The notes: generated by a model not told the origin, from the letters alone. A stretch of 53,956 bases of DNA from Aeromicrobium stalagmiti (GCF_013283745.1 NZ_JABSTZ010000006.1:1-53956); one strand, 5' to 3'; shown: positions 19,797 to 29,305, counted from the first letter of the stretch. Translations and numbers: made by a program.

Positions 19797-21114
19797 CGCC
19801 GTGCCCGTTCTCGCTGTGATCGGGCGTCCCAACGTCGGCAAGTCGACCCTGGTGAACCGCATCATCGGTCGTCGCGAAGCCGTCGTCGAGGACGTCCCGG
19901 GTGTGACCCGCGACCGCGTGTCCTACGACGCCGTCTGGAACGGTCGGGCCTTCACGGTCGTCGACACCGGAGGCTGGGATCCCGACGCCCGCGGTCTGGC
20001 CGAACGCATCGCCGCCCAGGCCGAGATCGCCATCCAGGTCGCCGACGCCGTGCTGTTCGTCGTCGACGCCACCGTCGGCATCACCGACGTCGACGAGAAG
20101 GTCGTCCGGCTGCTCCGCGCCGCCAAGAAGCCCGTCGTCCTGGCCGCCAACAAGGTCGACGACCAGCGCGCCGAGGCCGAGGCCGCCGGCCTCTGGAACC
20201 TTGGCCTGGGCGAGCCCTACCCCGTGTCGGCCCTGCACGGACGAGGCAGCGGCGACATGCTCGACGCCGTGCTCGCCGCGCTGCCCGAGCCGCCGCCCGA
20301 GGACTTCGACGCACCTGCGGGACCCCGCCGCGTCGCGATCGTCGGCAAGCCCAACGTCGGCAAGTCGAGCCTGCTCAACCGGCTCGCCGGCGAGGAGCGG
20401 GTCGTGGTCGACAACGCTTCGGGCACCACGGTCGACCCGGTCGACGAGATCGTCGAGCTCGGCGGACGCACCTGGAACTTCATCGACACCGCCGGCATCC
20501 GCCGTCGCGTGCGCGACGCGTCGGGCCACGAGTACTACGCCAGCCTGCGCACCAGCTCGGCGATCGACCGGGCCGAGGTCGCGGTCGTCATCATCGACGG
20601 CAGCGAGCCGCTGACCGAGCAGGACGTGCGCATCATCAGCTCGGTGGCTGAGGCCGGCCGCGCGCTCATCATCGCGTTCAACAAGTGGGACCTCGTCGAC
20701 GACGAGCGTCGCTACTACCTCGAGCGCGAGATGGAGCGCGAGCTCGTCCAGGTGCCGTGGGCGCCGACGATCAACATCACGGCGCGCACCGGCTGGCACG
20801 TCGACCGCCTCGTACGCGCGCTCGACGCCGCCCTGGAGGGCTGGGAGACCCGCGTCCCGACCGGCACGCTCAACGCGTTCCTCGGCCGTCTGGTGGCCGA
20901 GCACCCGCACCCGGTGCGCGGCGGCAAGCAGTCGAGGATCATGTTCGGCACCCAGGCGTCGACGGCTCCGCCGACGTTCGTGCTGTTCACGACAGGCAAG
21001 CTCGAGGCGTCCTACATGCGGTTCATCGAGCGTCGTCTGCGCGAGGAGTTCGGCTTCGTGGGGTCGCCGATCCACCTGCAGCAGCGTCCTCGCAAGAAGC
21101 GCGAGCGCCGTTGA
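19789..21114 (+). CDS. der: GTPase Der (EngA)
   Basis: Protein of 441 aa, the tandem-G-domain GTPase of 50S ribosome assembly. G1 motifs [12 protein letters not shown] and [13 protein letters not shown]4 motifs NKVD and NKWD, and a C-terminal KH-like domain ending in the basic KKRERR are present. ATG 19789 has AGGAAG upstream and gives the typical length. Confidence 0.96.
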   Translation: MADAVPVLAVIGRPNVGKSTLVNRIIGRREAVVEDVPGVTRDRVSYDAVWNGRAFTVVDTGGWDPDARGLAERIAAQAEIAIQVADAVLFVVDATVGITDVDEKVVRLLRAAKKPVVLAANKVDDQRAEAEAAGLWNLGLGEPYPVSALHGRGSGDMLDAVLAALPEPPPEDFDAPAGPRRVAIVGKPNVGKSSLLNRLAGEERVVVDNASGTTVDPVDEIVELGGRTWNFIDTAGIRRRVRDASGHEYYASLRTSSAIDRAEVAVVIIDGSEPLTEQDVRIISSVAEAGRALIIAFNKWDLVDDERRYYLEREMERELVQVPWAPTINITARTGWHVDRLVRALDAALEGWETRVPTGTLNAFLGRLVAEHPHPVRGGKQSRIMFGTQASTAPPTFVLFTTGKLEASYMRFIERRLREEFGFVGSPIHLQQRPRKKRERR

Positions 21115-21158
21115 CGGTGCTCGCCCCTCCCGATGCAGGGAGCGAGGACACCCTGCGG

Positions 21159-21164
21159 TAAAGT
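21159..21164 (+). promoter_or_regulatory. Possible -10 for tRNA-Pro
   Basis: TAAAGT lies 16 bp before the mature tRNA 5' end in the 66-bp gap after der. The gap also holds a CTCGC...GCGAG imperfect hairpin (21121-21146) that may end the der transcript. Confidence 0.4.
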
Positions 21165-21180
21165 TCCTCTTCGGTACGGA

Positions 21181-21254
21181 CGGGCTGTAGCGCAGCTTGG
21201 TAGCGCACCTGACTGGGGGTCAGGGGGTCGCAGGTTCAAATCCTGTCAGCCCGA
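21181..21254 (+). tRNA. tRNA-Pro (anticodon GGG)
   Basis: Full cloverleaf of 74 nt. Acceptor arms CGGGCTG and CAGCCCG pair, the D stem is GCGC/GCGC, the anticodon stem CCTGA/TCAGG carries loop CTGGGGG (anticodon GGG), and the T arm is GCAGG-TTCAAAT-CCTGT. CCA is not encoded. Its 3' half is the left attachment site of the island, so the 3' end of the present gene is supplied by the element. Confidence 0.95.
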
Positions 21255-21255
21255 C
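21221..21255 (+). repeat. attL, 35-bp direct repeat in tRNA-Pro
   Basis: It covers the end of the anticodon arm, the T arm and the acceptor 3' strand of tRNA-Pro. It is identical to 40878-40912, and the sequences diverge immediately on the 3' side (CG here, GT at the right copy). Confidence 0.9.
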
Positions 21256-21263
21256 CGAAAAGT

Positions 21264-21297
21264 AGCCCCTGACCTGCGGAGACGTTGGTCAGGGGCT
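21264..21297 (+). terminator. Terminator after tRNA-Pro, island-side
   Basis: An 11-bp perfect stem (AGCCCCTGACC with GGTCAGGGGCT) and 12-nt loop are followed by CTTTG. It lies inside the island, so the element brings its own terminator for the interrupted tRNA. Confidence 0.8.
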
Positions 21298-21320
21298 CTT
21301 TGCATTCTTGAACCAAATGG

Positions 21321-21367
21321 GCTTATTCAACGGTTATTCAACGAAAACGTTCGAGTTCCTTCAACGG
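21321..21367 (+). repeat. TTATTCAACG direct repeats near attL
   Basis: GCTTATTCAACGG (21321-21333) is followed directly by TTATTCAACGA (21334-21344), and TTCAACGG recurs at 21360. The same GCTTATTCAACGG 13-mer occurs once at the far end of the island (40715-40727). The placement beside both att sites suggests arm-type binding sites of the lost integrase. Confidence 0.55.
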
Positions 21368-21394
21368 AATCGGCATCTGTGACCGTCTGGAAGG

Positions 21395-22803
21395 GGGACT
21401 GTCTTGATTTCTGTGTAAGTGGTCATGGCTAGTTTGCTTCGAGTCGCTCGCCATAGGTCATGGCGAGGGTGTTCAGGATGGCCTTCCAGCCGGAGATCTG
21501 ACCGGTCGGATTCGGCCTGTTGTGCTCGCGTTGGATGCAGGCCAGATAGAGCACTTTGAGTGCTGACTGCTCGTCGGGAAAGTGTCCCCGCCTGCGGGTC
21601 GCGTGACGGAAGCGGGCGTTCAGCGACTCGATCCCATTGGTCGTGTAGATGAGCTTTCGGACCTTGATCGGGAAGTCCAGGAACGGGATGAACTCCGGCC
21701 ATGCGCGGCGCCACGACCCGACCATCGCCGGATACTTGTGCTCCCACTTCTCCGCGAAGTTCTCGAGCTCGGCCTCGGCCGCATCCAGTGTCGCGGAGTG
21801 GTAGATCCGTTTGAGGTCCTTGGCGATCTCGGCCCAGTACTTCCTGGACGCATACCGAAGTGAGTTGCGGACCAGATGGACCACGCAGGTCTGCACCGTT
21901 GCCTGGGGCCAGGTCGCCACGATCGCCTCGGGCAACCCCTTGAGGCCGTCGCAGCAGACAATGCATGCGTCGAGGATGCCACGGTTCTTCAGCTCGGTCA
22001 GCATGTTCATCCATTGCTTCGCGCCCTCACCCCCAGACGGCCCGATCCAGAGGCCCAGGACGTCGCGGAACCCGTCGACGCTGATGCCCAACGCCACATA
22101 TACCGGCCTGTTCGCGACCTGACCGTCGCGGATCTTGAGCACGATCGCGTCGATCAGGATCACCGGATAGACCGGGTCGAGCGGCCTGGACTGCCACTTC
22201 TTCATGTCCTCGACGACAGCTTCGGTGACCTTCGAGACCAGCCCCCGCGAGACGTCGGTGTCATAAACCTCCGACAAGTGGGCGCTGATGTCACCGGTCG
22301 TCATGCCCTTGGAATACAGGCTGATGACAGCCTCGTCGAACCCCGCCAGCCGGCGCTGGTGCTTGCGGACGATCTGCGGCTCGAACGACCCATGCCGGTC
22401 CCTCGGGACGTCGACGGTCACCTTGCCGACGTCCGTGGTGATCGTCTTCGGCGTCGACCCGTTGCGCGAGTTGCCCCGGTTCCTGCCACCGGGGTCATGC
22501 TTGTCATAGCCCAGATGCTGGGCCATCTCGACCTCCAGCGCCGACTGCAGGACCTGCTTCGTCAACGCCGTCAACAACCCGTTCTCGCCCGTCAGATCAA
22601 GACCCTTGTTCGCCGCCGCAGCCACCAGCTGCTGAGCCAGATCCGTCATGTCAGGACCGGCCATCGCCGGCAGATTCGCCGACCACTGCGACCCATCCTC
22701 GTACTGCTCTTCATGCTCGTTCATGTCCGTGATTCTCAATCCGCCCCGAACCAACGCCGGGGACATCACGCCATGTCACTTACACAAAATTCCGGACAGA
22801 CCC
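21395..22803 (-). mobile_element. IS256-family insertion sequence
   Basis: One transposase gene is flanked by imperfect inverted repeats of about 26 bp that share CTGTC and TGTGTAAGTG (left 21395-21420, right 22778-22803). No 8-bp target duplication is visible: the left flank is CTGGAAGG and the right flank is GATCTGTA. It therefore may have arrived by a composite event or suffered a later deletion. Confidence 0.75.
21429..22724 (-). CDS. IS256 family transposase
   Basis: Protein of 431 aa, a mutator-type DDE transposase. Typical motifs are seen: LEVEMAQHLGYDKHDPGGRNRGNSRNG, VPRDRHGSFEPQIVRKHQRR, VILIDAIVLKIRDG with the first catalytic Asp, VCCDGLKGLPEAI with the second, and the C-terminal YTTNGIESLNARFRHATRRRG carrying the Glu. 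It is full length and apparently intact. I start at 22724 (MNEHEEQ); the longer reading begins at 22769 within 35 bp of the IS end. Confidence 0.92.
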   Translation of the reverse strand: MNEHEEQYEDGSQWSANLPAMAGPDMTDLAQQLVAAAANKGLDLTGENGLLTALTKQVLQSALEVEMAQHLGYDKHDPGGRNRGNSRNGSTPKTITTDVGKVTVDVPRDRHGSFEPQIVRKHQRRLAGFDEAVISLYSKGMTTGDISAHLSEVYDTDVSRGLVSKVTEAVVEDMKKWQSRPLDPVYPVILIDAIVLKIRDGQVANRPVYVALGISVDGFRDVLGLWIGPSGGEGAKQWMNMLTELKNRGILDACIVCCDGLKGLPEAIVATWPQATVQTCVVHLVRNSLRYASRKYWAEIAKDLKRIYHSATLDAAEAELENFAEKWEHKYPAMVGSWRRAWPEFIPFLDFPIKVRKLIYTTNGIESLNARFRHATRRRGHFPDEQSALKVLYLACIQREHNRPNPTGQISGWKAILNTLAMTYGERLEAN

Positions 22804-22893
22804 GATCTGTACGAGTGCAAGCAGGTGATCCGCTCGTCCCGTCGCAGCGACGAATGAAATGGAGACGGGCTGCTGGACCAACGGCTGGCAGTA

Positions 22894-22912
22894 GTAGGAC
22901 CATGGGCCCTGC
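22894..22912 (+). promoter_or_regulatory. Degenerate DosR/DevR-like motif upstream of metal cluster
   Basis: GTAGGACCATGGGCCCT resembles the 14-bp core GGGACTWWAGTCCC of DosR sites with several mismatches. It lies about 75 bp before the DUF2933-like gene. Weak on its own; listed because better copies occur before the two metabolic operons of the island. Confidence 0.3.
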
Positions 22913-22982
22913 CGCGCCACGGCGAAGACTGCGAACGTAGGGCTCAGACGGGACGGTCCCGGATCACGTACTGGAGTGAATC

Positions 22983-23222
22983 ATGAACAACAACAGATAT
23001 CTGATATACGCCGTCGCTGCACTGGGAGTCGGTGCGGTGGCGTTGTGGGCTGGCATTTCGCCGCTCTTTTTGATCTTCCTTCTGGTTTGTCCGCTGATGA
23101 TGTTCATGATGATGCGTGGAATGCACGGCGAGTCGGGTCATCCCGATGGCAAGAAGCAGGTTGCTGCACCAACACATCCTGATCACGTCGATGAAACGGA
23201 CCCACGCGTCGATCACCCCTGA
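22983..23222 (+). CDS. Small membrane protein, DUF2933-like
   Basis: Protein of 79 aa with two adjoining hydrophobic stretches (YLIYAVAALGVGAVALWAG and LFLIFLLVCPLMMFMMMRG) and a soluble, His-containing tail. Met-rich CPLMMFMMMRGMHG fits the DUF2933 group, frequently found beside copper resistance genes. A good ribosome-binding site (TGGAGTGA) precedes ATG 22983. It is the first gene of the island metal cluster and may bind or relay copper at the membrane; that role is inferred. Confidence 0.7.
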   Translation: MNNNRYLIYAVAALGVGAVALWAGISPLFLIFLLVCPLMMFMMMRGMHGESGHPDGKKQVAAPTHPDHVDETDPRVDHP

Positions 23223-23323
23223 CGCGCAGGTCTTTCGCCCTTTTGCCGGGCACAAATGCAACAGAACTCTCGTGCCGTTGATTGTCTCGTCGTTGCGATC
23301 TCTTCGACCGAAGGAAGAAGTTG

Positions 23324-25783
23324 ATGATGCAAGACCATGGATCCTCCTCGCGAAGCGTGGTGCTGGAGCTTGACGGTCTGCACTGGGCCTCTCAGAAGAA
23401 CGTGGTGGAAGCTGAACTGCGCCGCCGACCAGGTGTGCTGGACGTCGCGGCCAACCCTACTTCTCAGACCGCGACAGTGACGTATGACCCGGCCGCGACC
23501 AGCATCGAGGCGCTCGCGGCGTGGATCGAGGAGTGTGGATACCACTGTCGCGGCGAATCTGTACCGGACCACTTGTGCGCTCCCGTCGTCGCTGATGCCA
23601 AGCCGGCGAACAGTTCCGCATCCCGTGCCGGACATGAGGCTCACACTGGTCACGACCAGCGCGCTGGCGCCGGGACCGCGGTTCGAACGGGCAGTCCAGG
23701 CGATGTGATGGGACACGGCGGGCACGGTGAGATGTCGATGGCGTCCATGGTTCGCGACATGCGCAACCGGTTCTTGGTGGCTGCGGTCTTCGGGGTCGTG
23801 ATCACCTTGTGGTCGATGATCGGACGCGACGTGCTGAACTTCTCCGTTCCCGCGCCGTTCGGGCTCCGCGATGACGTGTTCCAGCTGATTCTGAGCCTGC
23901 CGGTCATCTTCTACAGCGCGCAGGTGTTCTTTGCCGGGGCCTACCGGGCTTTGCGTGCACGGACGCTGGACATGATGGTGCTTGTTGCAGTGGCCGTGGG
24001 CGCCGGATGGATCTACTCCGTCGGCGTCACGCTGACCGGCGGCGGTGAGGTGTTCTACGAGGCAGCGACCATCTTGACGGCATTTGTCCTGCTGGGTCAC
24101 TACTTTGAGATGCGCGCGCGTGGTGGTGCCAACGAGGCCGTCCGTGCTCTCTTGAAACTGGCACCGCCCGTTGCCGTGGTGCTCCGCGACGGTGAGCCGG
24201 TGGAGATTCCCACCGATCAGGTCGTCGTGGGAGACCTGCTGCTGATCCGTCCGGGTTCGAAGATCGCGTCCGACGGTGTGGTCGAGGACGGACAGAGCGA
24301 CGTCGATGAGTCCACCGTCACCGGCGAGAGCCTCCCGGTCCACAAAGCCCTCGGCGACGAGGTCGTCGGGGCCACCATCAACACAACAGGGACGCTGCGC
24401 GTTCGCGCCACCAAGGTGGGTGCTGACACGGCCCTTGCGCAGATCGTCAAATTGGTTCAGGAGGCACAGAACTCCAAGGCGCCGGGACAACGACTCGCCG
24501 ATCGGGCGGCGTTCTGGCTGGTCTTCGTGGCTCTGGTCGGAGGGGTGGGCACATTCCTGGTCTGGCTTCTGGCCGGCGTGCCTGTGAGCGTGGCGCTCCT
24601 CTTCGCGATCACCGTGGTGGTGGTGACCTGCCCAGACGCGCTGGGCTTGGCGACCCCGACCGCGATCATGGTCGGCACCGGGCTCGGAGCAGAACGCGGA
24701 GTGTTGTTCAAGAATGCCACCGCGATCGAGACGGCGAAGAAGATCGACGTGGTGGTGATGGACAAGACCGGCACGCTGACTCTGGGTGCGCCGGAAGTGA
24801 CCGATCTGACCGTTGAGGGGATGCCCGAGACCGACGCGTTGGCCCTGATCGCCGCGGTGGAACGAGAATCTGAGCATCCTCTGGCCGAGGCCGTGGTCCG
24901 TCACGCCGAGGCCGCAGGGGCCACCCGTTTCGTTGCTACAGACTTCGCCAATGTGCCGGGCAAGGGCGCGGTTGCGACCGTCGAGGGCCACCGGGTTGCG
25001 GTCGGCAACCTGCCTTTGATGGTGGCAGAGTCTGTCGACTTAGGAACGCTCGGCGCTCGGCAGAAGGAGCTCGCCGGTAGTGGCAAGACGGCCGTGCTCG
25101 TCGCGATCGACGGCCGTGCTGTTGCGGTGATCGGCCTAGCGGACGCCGTGCGACCCACCTCCGCGGCCGCCGTCGAAGGGCTGCGCGAGCTGGGGGTGGA
25201 GGTGGTCATGCTCACTGGCGACAACCTCGCGACGGCACAGCGAATTGCATCGCAACTGGGTGTGACTACCGTCATTGCCGACGTGCTCCCTGGCGACAAG
25301 GCAGCAAAGGTCAAGGAGCTCGCCGCTGCCGGCCATCGGGTCGCCATGGTCGGAGATGGCGTCAATGATGCTCCGGCGTTGGCTCAGGCTGACCTCGGTA
25401 TTGCTATCGGCGCCGGCACGGATGTGGCGGTGGAGACAGCTGATGTCGTTCTGATGCGCTCGGACCCCCTCGATGTGGTGGTGGTGTTGCGGATCGGCCG
25501 TGGCACGGTGCGTAAGATGAAACAGAACCTCTTCTGGGCGGTCGGCTACAACGCCGTAGCCCTGCCGATTGCCGCTGGCGTCTTCGAACCGGCCTTCGGG
25601 TTGGTACTGCGGCCAGAGATAGCCGCGATCACAATGGCGGGCTCGAGCCTCCTGGTCGCAGTGAACGCGCTGACCCTTAAACGTCTCCGGCTGCCAGAGC
25701 CACCAGAAACGACGACCCAGCAGGCGGCCAGGGCTCCGTCAGAGAACTCTGAAGGTGCACCCCATGAAACCGATGTGCGTTGA
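23324..25783 (+). CDS. Heavy-metal P-type ATPase with CPD motif
   Basis: Protein of 819 aa. An HMA-like N-terminal fold has no CxxC: the usual metal-site loop reads [15 protein letters not shown], with cysteines instead later in ECGYHC. A His/Met segment ([10 protein letters not shown]) precedes the eight-helix core. The translocation motif is [11 protein letters not shown], i.e. CPD in place of CPC. Phosphorylation motif [11 protein letters not shown] locus in [10 protein letters not shown], and GDGVNDAP are intact, so it should be an active pump. CopB-like copper or another metal is possible. AAGGAAG precedes ATG 23324. The 3' end overlaps the next gene. Confidence 0.85.
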   Translation: MMQDHGSSSRSVVLELDGLHWASQKNVVEAELRRRPGVLDVAANPTSQTATVTYDPAATSIEALAAWIEECGYHCRGESVPDHLCAPVVADAKPANSSASRAGHEAHTGHDQRAGAGTAVRTGSPGDVMGHGGHGEMSMASMVRDMRNRFLVAAVFGVVITLWSMIGRDVLNFSVPAPFGLRDDVFQLILSLPVIFYSAQVFFAGAYRALRARTLDMMVLVAVAVGAGWIYSVGVTLTGGGEVFYEAATILTAFVLLGHYFEMRARGGANEAVRALLKLAPPVAVVLRDGEPVEIPTDQVVVGDLLLIRPGSKIASDGVVEDGQSDVDESTVTGESLPVHKALGDEVVGATINTTGTLRVRATKVGADTALAQIVKLVQEAQNSKAPGQRLADRAAFWLVFVALVGGVGTFLVWLLAGVPVSVALLFAITVVVVTCPDALGLATPTAIMVGTGLGAERGVLFKNATAIETAKKIDVVVMDKTGTLTLGAPEVTDLTVEGMPETDALALIAAVERESEHPLAEAVVRHAEAAGATRFVATDFANVPGKGAVATVEGHRVAVGNLPLMVAESVDLGTLGARQKELAGSGKTAVLVAIDGRAVAVIGLADAVRPTSAAAVEGLRELGVEVVMLTGDNLATAQRIASQLGVTTVIADVLPGDKAAKVKELAAAGHRVAMVGDGVNDAPALAQADLGIAIGAGTDVAVETADVVLMRSDPLDVVVVLRIGRGTVRKMKQNLFWAVGYNAVALPIAAGVFEPAFGLVLRPEIAAITMAGSSLLVAVNALTLKRLRLPEPPETTTQQAARAPSENSEGAPHETDVR

Positions 25784-26156
25784 ACCGACGCCAGAGATCC
25801 GGTTCCCCGTCACCGCTCAGGCGGAGCAAGGCAGCGTCCTATATGAATCGCCGCATTTCTACATCGCCGGTGTGCTTGCCGCGTATCTAATGGCCACACG
25901 TGTCAGCGGGTTGTTCTCCAGCCACCGGTGCGACAAAGTTTCTGGGATTCTGGCGTTCATCCTGGCTGTGGTCGCCGCATGTGTCTCGATCACGACGTTC
26001 GTCTCCGTGTGGTGCTTCTACGCGGCGATTCTGAGCCTTCTCATCTATCTGCATTTCAGCGGCCCGATGCAGGCGTGCAGGGAGACCTTGGCGTCACGAA
26101 CAGCCCCCGACTTGTCGGTCACGAGTGCCGGTCCGCTCGGAAGCGGGACAGCATGA
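25755..26156 (+). CDS. Membrane protein resembling C-terminal half of DUF6629
   Basis: Protein of 133 aa, three hydrophobic helices. [24 protein letters not shown] and [22 protein letters not shown] resemble the last third of DUF6629 membrane proteins as I remember them; the N-terminal helices of that family are missing, so this is either a short form or a truncated gene. It overlaps the ATPase by 29 bp and the next gene by ATGA. Function unknown. Confidence 0.5.
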   Translation: MHPMKPMCVEPTPEIRFPVTAQAEQGSVLYESPHFYIAGVLAAYLMATRVSGLFSSHRCDKVSGILAFILAVVAACVSITTFVSVWCFYAAILSLLIYLHFSGPMQACRETLASRTAPDLSVTSAGPLGSGTA

Positions 26157-27118
26157 TCCGACACGTCGGTGCCAAGATGCATACGAAGGAGTCGCCGCTG
26201 CGTCGACCGGCGCCTTTGCGCATGTTGTGGATCACCGTTGCGCTGGGGATGTGTTTCATCGGCGTGCGGTGGGGTCTGCGCGACGCTCCCTTGCTGTGGT
26301 TCGCGTCGATGCGAGCGCTGCTCGGCGGGGTGGCACTCGCGCTCGTCGCAGCCGTCCAGCATCGGCCGCTGCCGCGTTCGATCCGGAGCTGGAGTGCCAT
26401 CGGCGCATTGGGTCTGGTCAACGTGAGCTTGGCGTTCGCGGCGATGTTCGCGGGCATTGCCGGCTTGGCCACAGGCACTGCGGCGGTCCTGGCCAACGCC
26501 CAGCCGTTGCTGATCCTGTTGCCTGCGTGGTGGCTGTACGGCGAGCGAGTATCGATACGCACCGGCAGCGCGCTGGCTCTGGGCTTCGGAGGGTTGTTGA
26601 TCGTCGCAGTGCCCGGTGGCGGCGGGCAAGGGGCCGTGTTGTCGCTGGTGGCCGCTTCAGCAGTGACCGCCGGGACCTTGATGGTTCGCTATCTGGGACC
26701 TGTGGACATCGTGGTGGCGAGTGCAGCGCACTTCCTGTTCGGCGGTTTGGTTCTGGCTCTCGCCGCCGCGTTCGTGGAAGGTGTTCCGCACATCGACTGG
26801 ACTCTGCGGTTCGTGGTGGTCCTCGCGTTTCTGGGCCTCGTCGCCACCGCTGCGACAACGCTCGCGTGGTTCGTGGAGACCCAGCGGTGCGAGCTGTCGA
26901 CGCTGACCCCGTGGATGTTCCTCGTGCCTGTATTCGGACTTGTCGTCGGCATCGCCGTGCTAGGCGAACGTCCCTCTCTCCTGACGTTGACAGGGATCGT
27001 GCTTGTGCTGATCAGCATGCGTGTGGCACTCACGCAGCAAGGGATCGCCGGTCACGGCCCGGGGCACCTGCATGGTGTCGACGATCAGGTACGTCGCAAT
27101 GGCGCGTCTTTCCGGTGA
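26153..27118 (+). CDS. EamA/DMT family transporter
   Basis: Protein of 321 aa with about ten predicted helices in two EamA repeats (WITVALGMCFIGVRWGLRDAPL at the start of repeat one; LMVRYLGPVDIVVASAAHFLFGG in repeat two; TPWMFLVPVFGLVVGIAVLGE near the end). The drug/metabolite transporter superfamily exports metabolites; the substrate is unknown. It is coupled by ATGA to the preceding membrane gene. A His/Gly-rich tail (GHGPGHLHGVDD) is unusual for the family. Confidence 0.82.
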   Translation: MIRHVGAKMHTKESPLRRPAPLRMLWITVALGMCFIGVRWGLRDAPLLWFASMRALLGGVALALVAAVQHRPLPRSIRSWSAIGALGLVNVSLAFAAMFAGIAGLATGTAAVLANAQPLLILLPAWWLYGERVSIRTGSALALGFGGLLIVAVPGGGGQGAVLSLVAASAVTAGTLMVRYLGPVDIVVASAAHFLFGGLVLALAAAFVEGVPHIDWTLRFVVVLAFLGLVATAATTLAWFVETQRCELSTLTPWMFLVPVFGLVVGIAVLGERPSLLTLTGIVLVLISMRVALTQQGIAGHGPGHLHGVDDQVRRNGASFR

Positions 27119-27261
27119 TGAGGCCCCTTGGGATTGCCGCGCGTGAGTACCACGTCCCTCACCAGGGGGTCGTTCGACTCTAGGAGCAGTTGCGGGGCGG
27201 GAGCATTCTGGTGATCAAGGTCCGTAGCGCAGTGCCGGACCTGCGCGGAAGGGCTGATGAC

Positions 27262-27516
27262 ATGTATTGGGACAACGGACACATGGATGGGGGATGGGGT
27301 TTCGCGATGATGCTGGGGATGCTGGGATTCTGGGCGTTGATCGCAGTGGGGATCGTGTGGTTCGTACGCTCGAACCCGATGGCCACCGGCAGCTCGGCGC
27401 CTGAGGCTCCAAGGAGTACGACGGAGTCCGCTGAGCGAATCCTCGCGGAACGGTTGGCCCGGGGCGACATCGATCAGGCCGAGTATCAATCGCGGCTCAG
27501 CGCGCTGCGCAGCTGA
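27262..27516 (+). CDS. SHOCT domain small membrane protein
   Basis: Protein of 84 aa. One transmembrane helix (MMLGMLGFWALIAVGIVWFV) is followed by a short linker and the C-terminal SHOCT motif AERILAERLARGDIDQAEYQSRL. I start at ATG 27262 because GGAAGGG lies 8 nt upstream; the longer upstream reading is not membrane-like. Such proteins are frequent beside copper oxidase genes, as here, only 6 bp before the multicopper oxidase. Confidence 0.8.
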   Translation: MYWDNGHMDGGWGFAMMLGMLGFWALIAVGIVWFVRSNPMATGSSAPEAPRSTTESAERILAERLARGDIDQAEYQSRLSALRS

Positions 27517-27522
27517 CGACCG

Positions 27523-29088
27523 ATGCATGACGAACCCGCACCATCGATAGGTCCCACCCGCCGGCCGGTCAGCCGTCGAACCTTCATCGGAGGCGGGTTT
27601 GCCGCAGCCGTGGTCTTGGGCGGTGGCGGTACCGCCTACCTGTTGCGCAGCCGCCCTGCAGCGATCAGCGCCACGAGCGCCGTTGTGGGAGCCGCTGAGC
27701 GGGCGCGCCCGTCGACAGGCAATGTGGTCCGTAAGACACTTGTCGCCCGCTCGACCGAGATCGACCTGGGTGGTCGTGTGGTCAAGACCTTCGCGTACGG
27801 CGACTCGGTCCATGGCCCTCTGATCAGGGTCAACACGGGTGACACCCTTGAGGTGCGGTTGCGCAACGACCTGCCGATCGACACGACCGTTCACTGGCAC
27901 GGACTCGCCCTGCGCAACGACATGGACGGGGTGCCCGGCCTGACGATGCCGCCGGTGAAGCCGGGTGCAGAATTCGTCTATTCGTTCAAGGTCCCCGATC
28001 CCGGCACCTACTGGTACCACCCTCACGTCGGCGCCCAGCTCGACACCGGCCTGTACGGCCCGCTCATCGTTGACGACCCGAACGAACGCGGTGCCTACGA
28101 CGTCGAGGCGGTCCTGGTGCTCGATGACTGGACCGACGGTTGGGGCAAGAGTCCGTCGGCGATCTTGGCCGACTTCCGTCGCAACTGCATGGGCTCCATG
28201 GGCTCCATGGGCGGTATGGGCACCACACCCGACGAGCCACTGGGCGCTGACACCGGGGACGTCGCCTACCCGGGCCACCTCATCAACGGACGCCTCCCCG
28301 CGGACCCCGACACGGTGAGGGCCAGACCCGGCCAGCGCGTCCGACTGCGCCTCATCAACGCAGGGGGAGACACCGCCTACCGGTTCGCTATCGCCGGCCA
28401 CGCGCTGACCGTCACCCACGCCGACGGCTTCGCGACCAAACCGGTCACCGTCGACGCGCTCGTGATCGGCATGGGTGAGCGGTACGACGTCGAGGTCACC
28501 GCGAATGACGGTGTGTTCGCGATTGCCGCCGTCCCCGAGGGCAAGAAGAACGACCCTGGAGCGCTGGCCGTGCTGCGAACCTCCTCCGGTGCTGTATCTA
28601 CAGACCCGAGGACCGTGCCGCAGCTCGGCGGACGACTTCTGGCCTACGCCGATCTGAGCCCAACGGACGAGGTTCGGTTGCCGTCCCGGCCCGTGGACCG
28701 CTCAATGGACCTGACGCTGCAGTCGGGCGAGGGCGGGCGCCAGTGGCTGCTCAACGGCCGCACCTTCGCCGAGCATGAGCCACTCGAAGTCAGGCAGGGA
28801 GAGAGGGTGCGGATCTCGATGACCAACCGGTCGATGATGTTCCACCCTATGCATCTGCACGGACACACCTTTGCCTTAGAAGGCTCCGGACTGCGCAAGG
28901 ACACTGTCAACGTGCTACCCATGGGGCGGCAGAGCATCGAGTTCCAGGCCGACAACCCCGGCCAGTGGATGATCCATTGCCACAACATCTACCACGCCGA
29001 GCTGGGCATGATGGGCGTCACGTCATACGTCGAATGGGTCGCGGGAAGGGACACCCTTCGTCAGCACGATGCAGCAACCGTGGCTTGA
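27523..29088 (+). CDS. Tat-exported multicopper oxidase
   Basis: Protein of 521 aa. Twin-arginine signal SRRTFIGGGFAAAVVLGGGG at about 17-36 indicates folded export. The four copper-ligand segments are present: HWHG (124-127), WYHPHVG (164-170), HPMHLHGHTF (about 441) and HCHNIYHAE near the C-terminus with the T1 Met. A Met-rich loop (CMGSMGSMGGMG) recalls CueO-type cuprous oxidases and mycobacterial MmcO. It probably oxidises Cu(I) outside the membrane and so protects the cell from copper. Confidence 0.9.
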   Translation: MHDEPAPSIGPTRRPVSRRTFIGGGFAAAVVLGGGGTAYLLRSRPAAISATSAVVGAAERARPSTGNVVRKTLVARSTEIDLGGRVVKTFAYGDSVHGPLIRVNTGDTLEVRLRNDLPIDTTVHWHGLALRNDMDGVPGLTMPPVKPGAEFVYSFKVPDPGTYWYHPHVGAQLDTGLYGPLIVDDPNERGAYDVEAVLVLDDWTDGWGKSPSAILADFRRNCMGSMGSMGGMGTTPDEPLGADTGDVAYPGHLINGRLPADPDTVRARPGQRVRLRLINAGGDTAYRFAIAGHALTVTHADGFATKPVTVDALVIGMGERYDVEVTANDGVFAIAAVPEGKKNDPGALAVLRTSSGAVSTDPRTVPQLGGRLLAYADLSPTDEVRLPSRPVDRSMDLTLQSGEGGRQWLLNGRTFAEHEPLEVRQGERVRISMTNRSMMFHPMHLHGHTFALEGSGLRKDTVNVLPMGRQSIEFQADNPGQWMIHCHNIYHAELGMMGVTSYVEWVAGRDTLRQHDAATVA

Positions 29089-29291
29089 CGTGCTGTGTAC
29101 GCAAGTCTTGCTCGCGGAGGTGCGTCTTGGTCTGGAAGCAATGCAACTGGTCCATCGAAAGTAGAGCCGATGGGTCAGTTGCGACTCGTGTCGCGGGACG
29201 GCGTGAAATTGGAGGCCGGAATCGCTCATGCCGGTGATTGGCCGGACCCAGCCCGGCGGGTGCATGAGTGCCGCGGTGAAATCCCGGTCGC

Positions 29292-29305
29292 GTGGGACCT
29301 TCGGC
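29292..29305 (+). promoter_or_regulatory. DosR/DevR-like motif, copy 1
   Basis: GTGGGACCTTCGGC, identical to 30412-30425. The GGGACC half matches the 5' half of DosR/DevR sites known from mycobacteria and streptomycetes. It lies 130 bp before the leader ORF of carbamate kinase. No DosR-type regulator is encoded in the window. Confidence 0.45.

Noticed and set aside
21133..21432. ORF running through tRNA-Pro
   Set aside because: It crosses a clear tRNA, its terminator and the att site.
22947..22960. CGGGACGGTCCCGG as a DosR site
   Set aside because: The halves are too close (11 bp instead of 14); more likely a small hairpin in the leader.
23213..24991. 592-codon minus-strand frame opposite the CPD ATPase
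   Set aside because: Antisense to conserved ATPase motifs and has no recognisable domain.
27085..28419. 444-codon minus-strand frame opposite the multicopper oxidase
   Set aside because: Shadow frame; the plus strand has the complete set of copper-ligand motifs.
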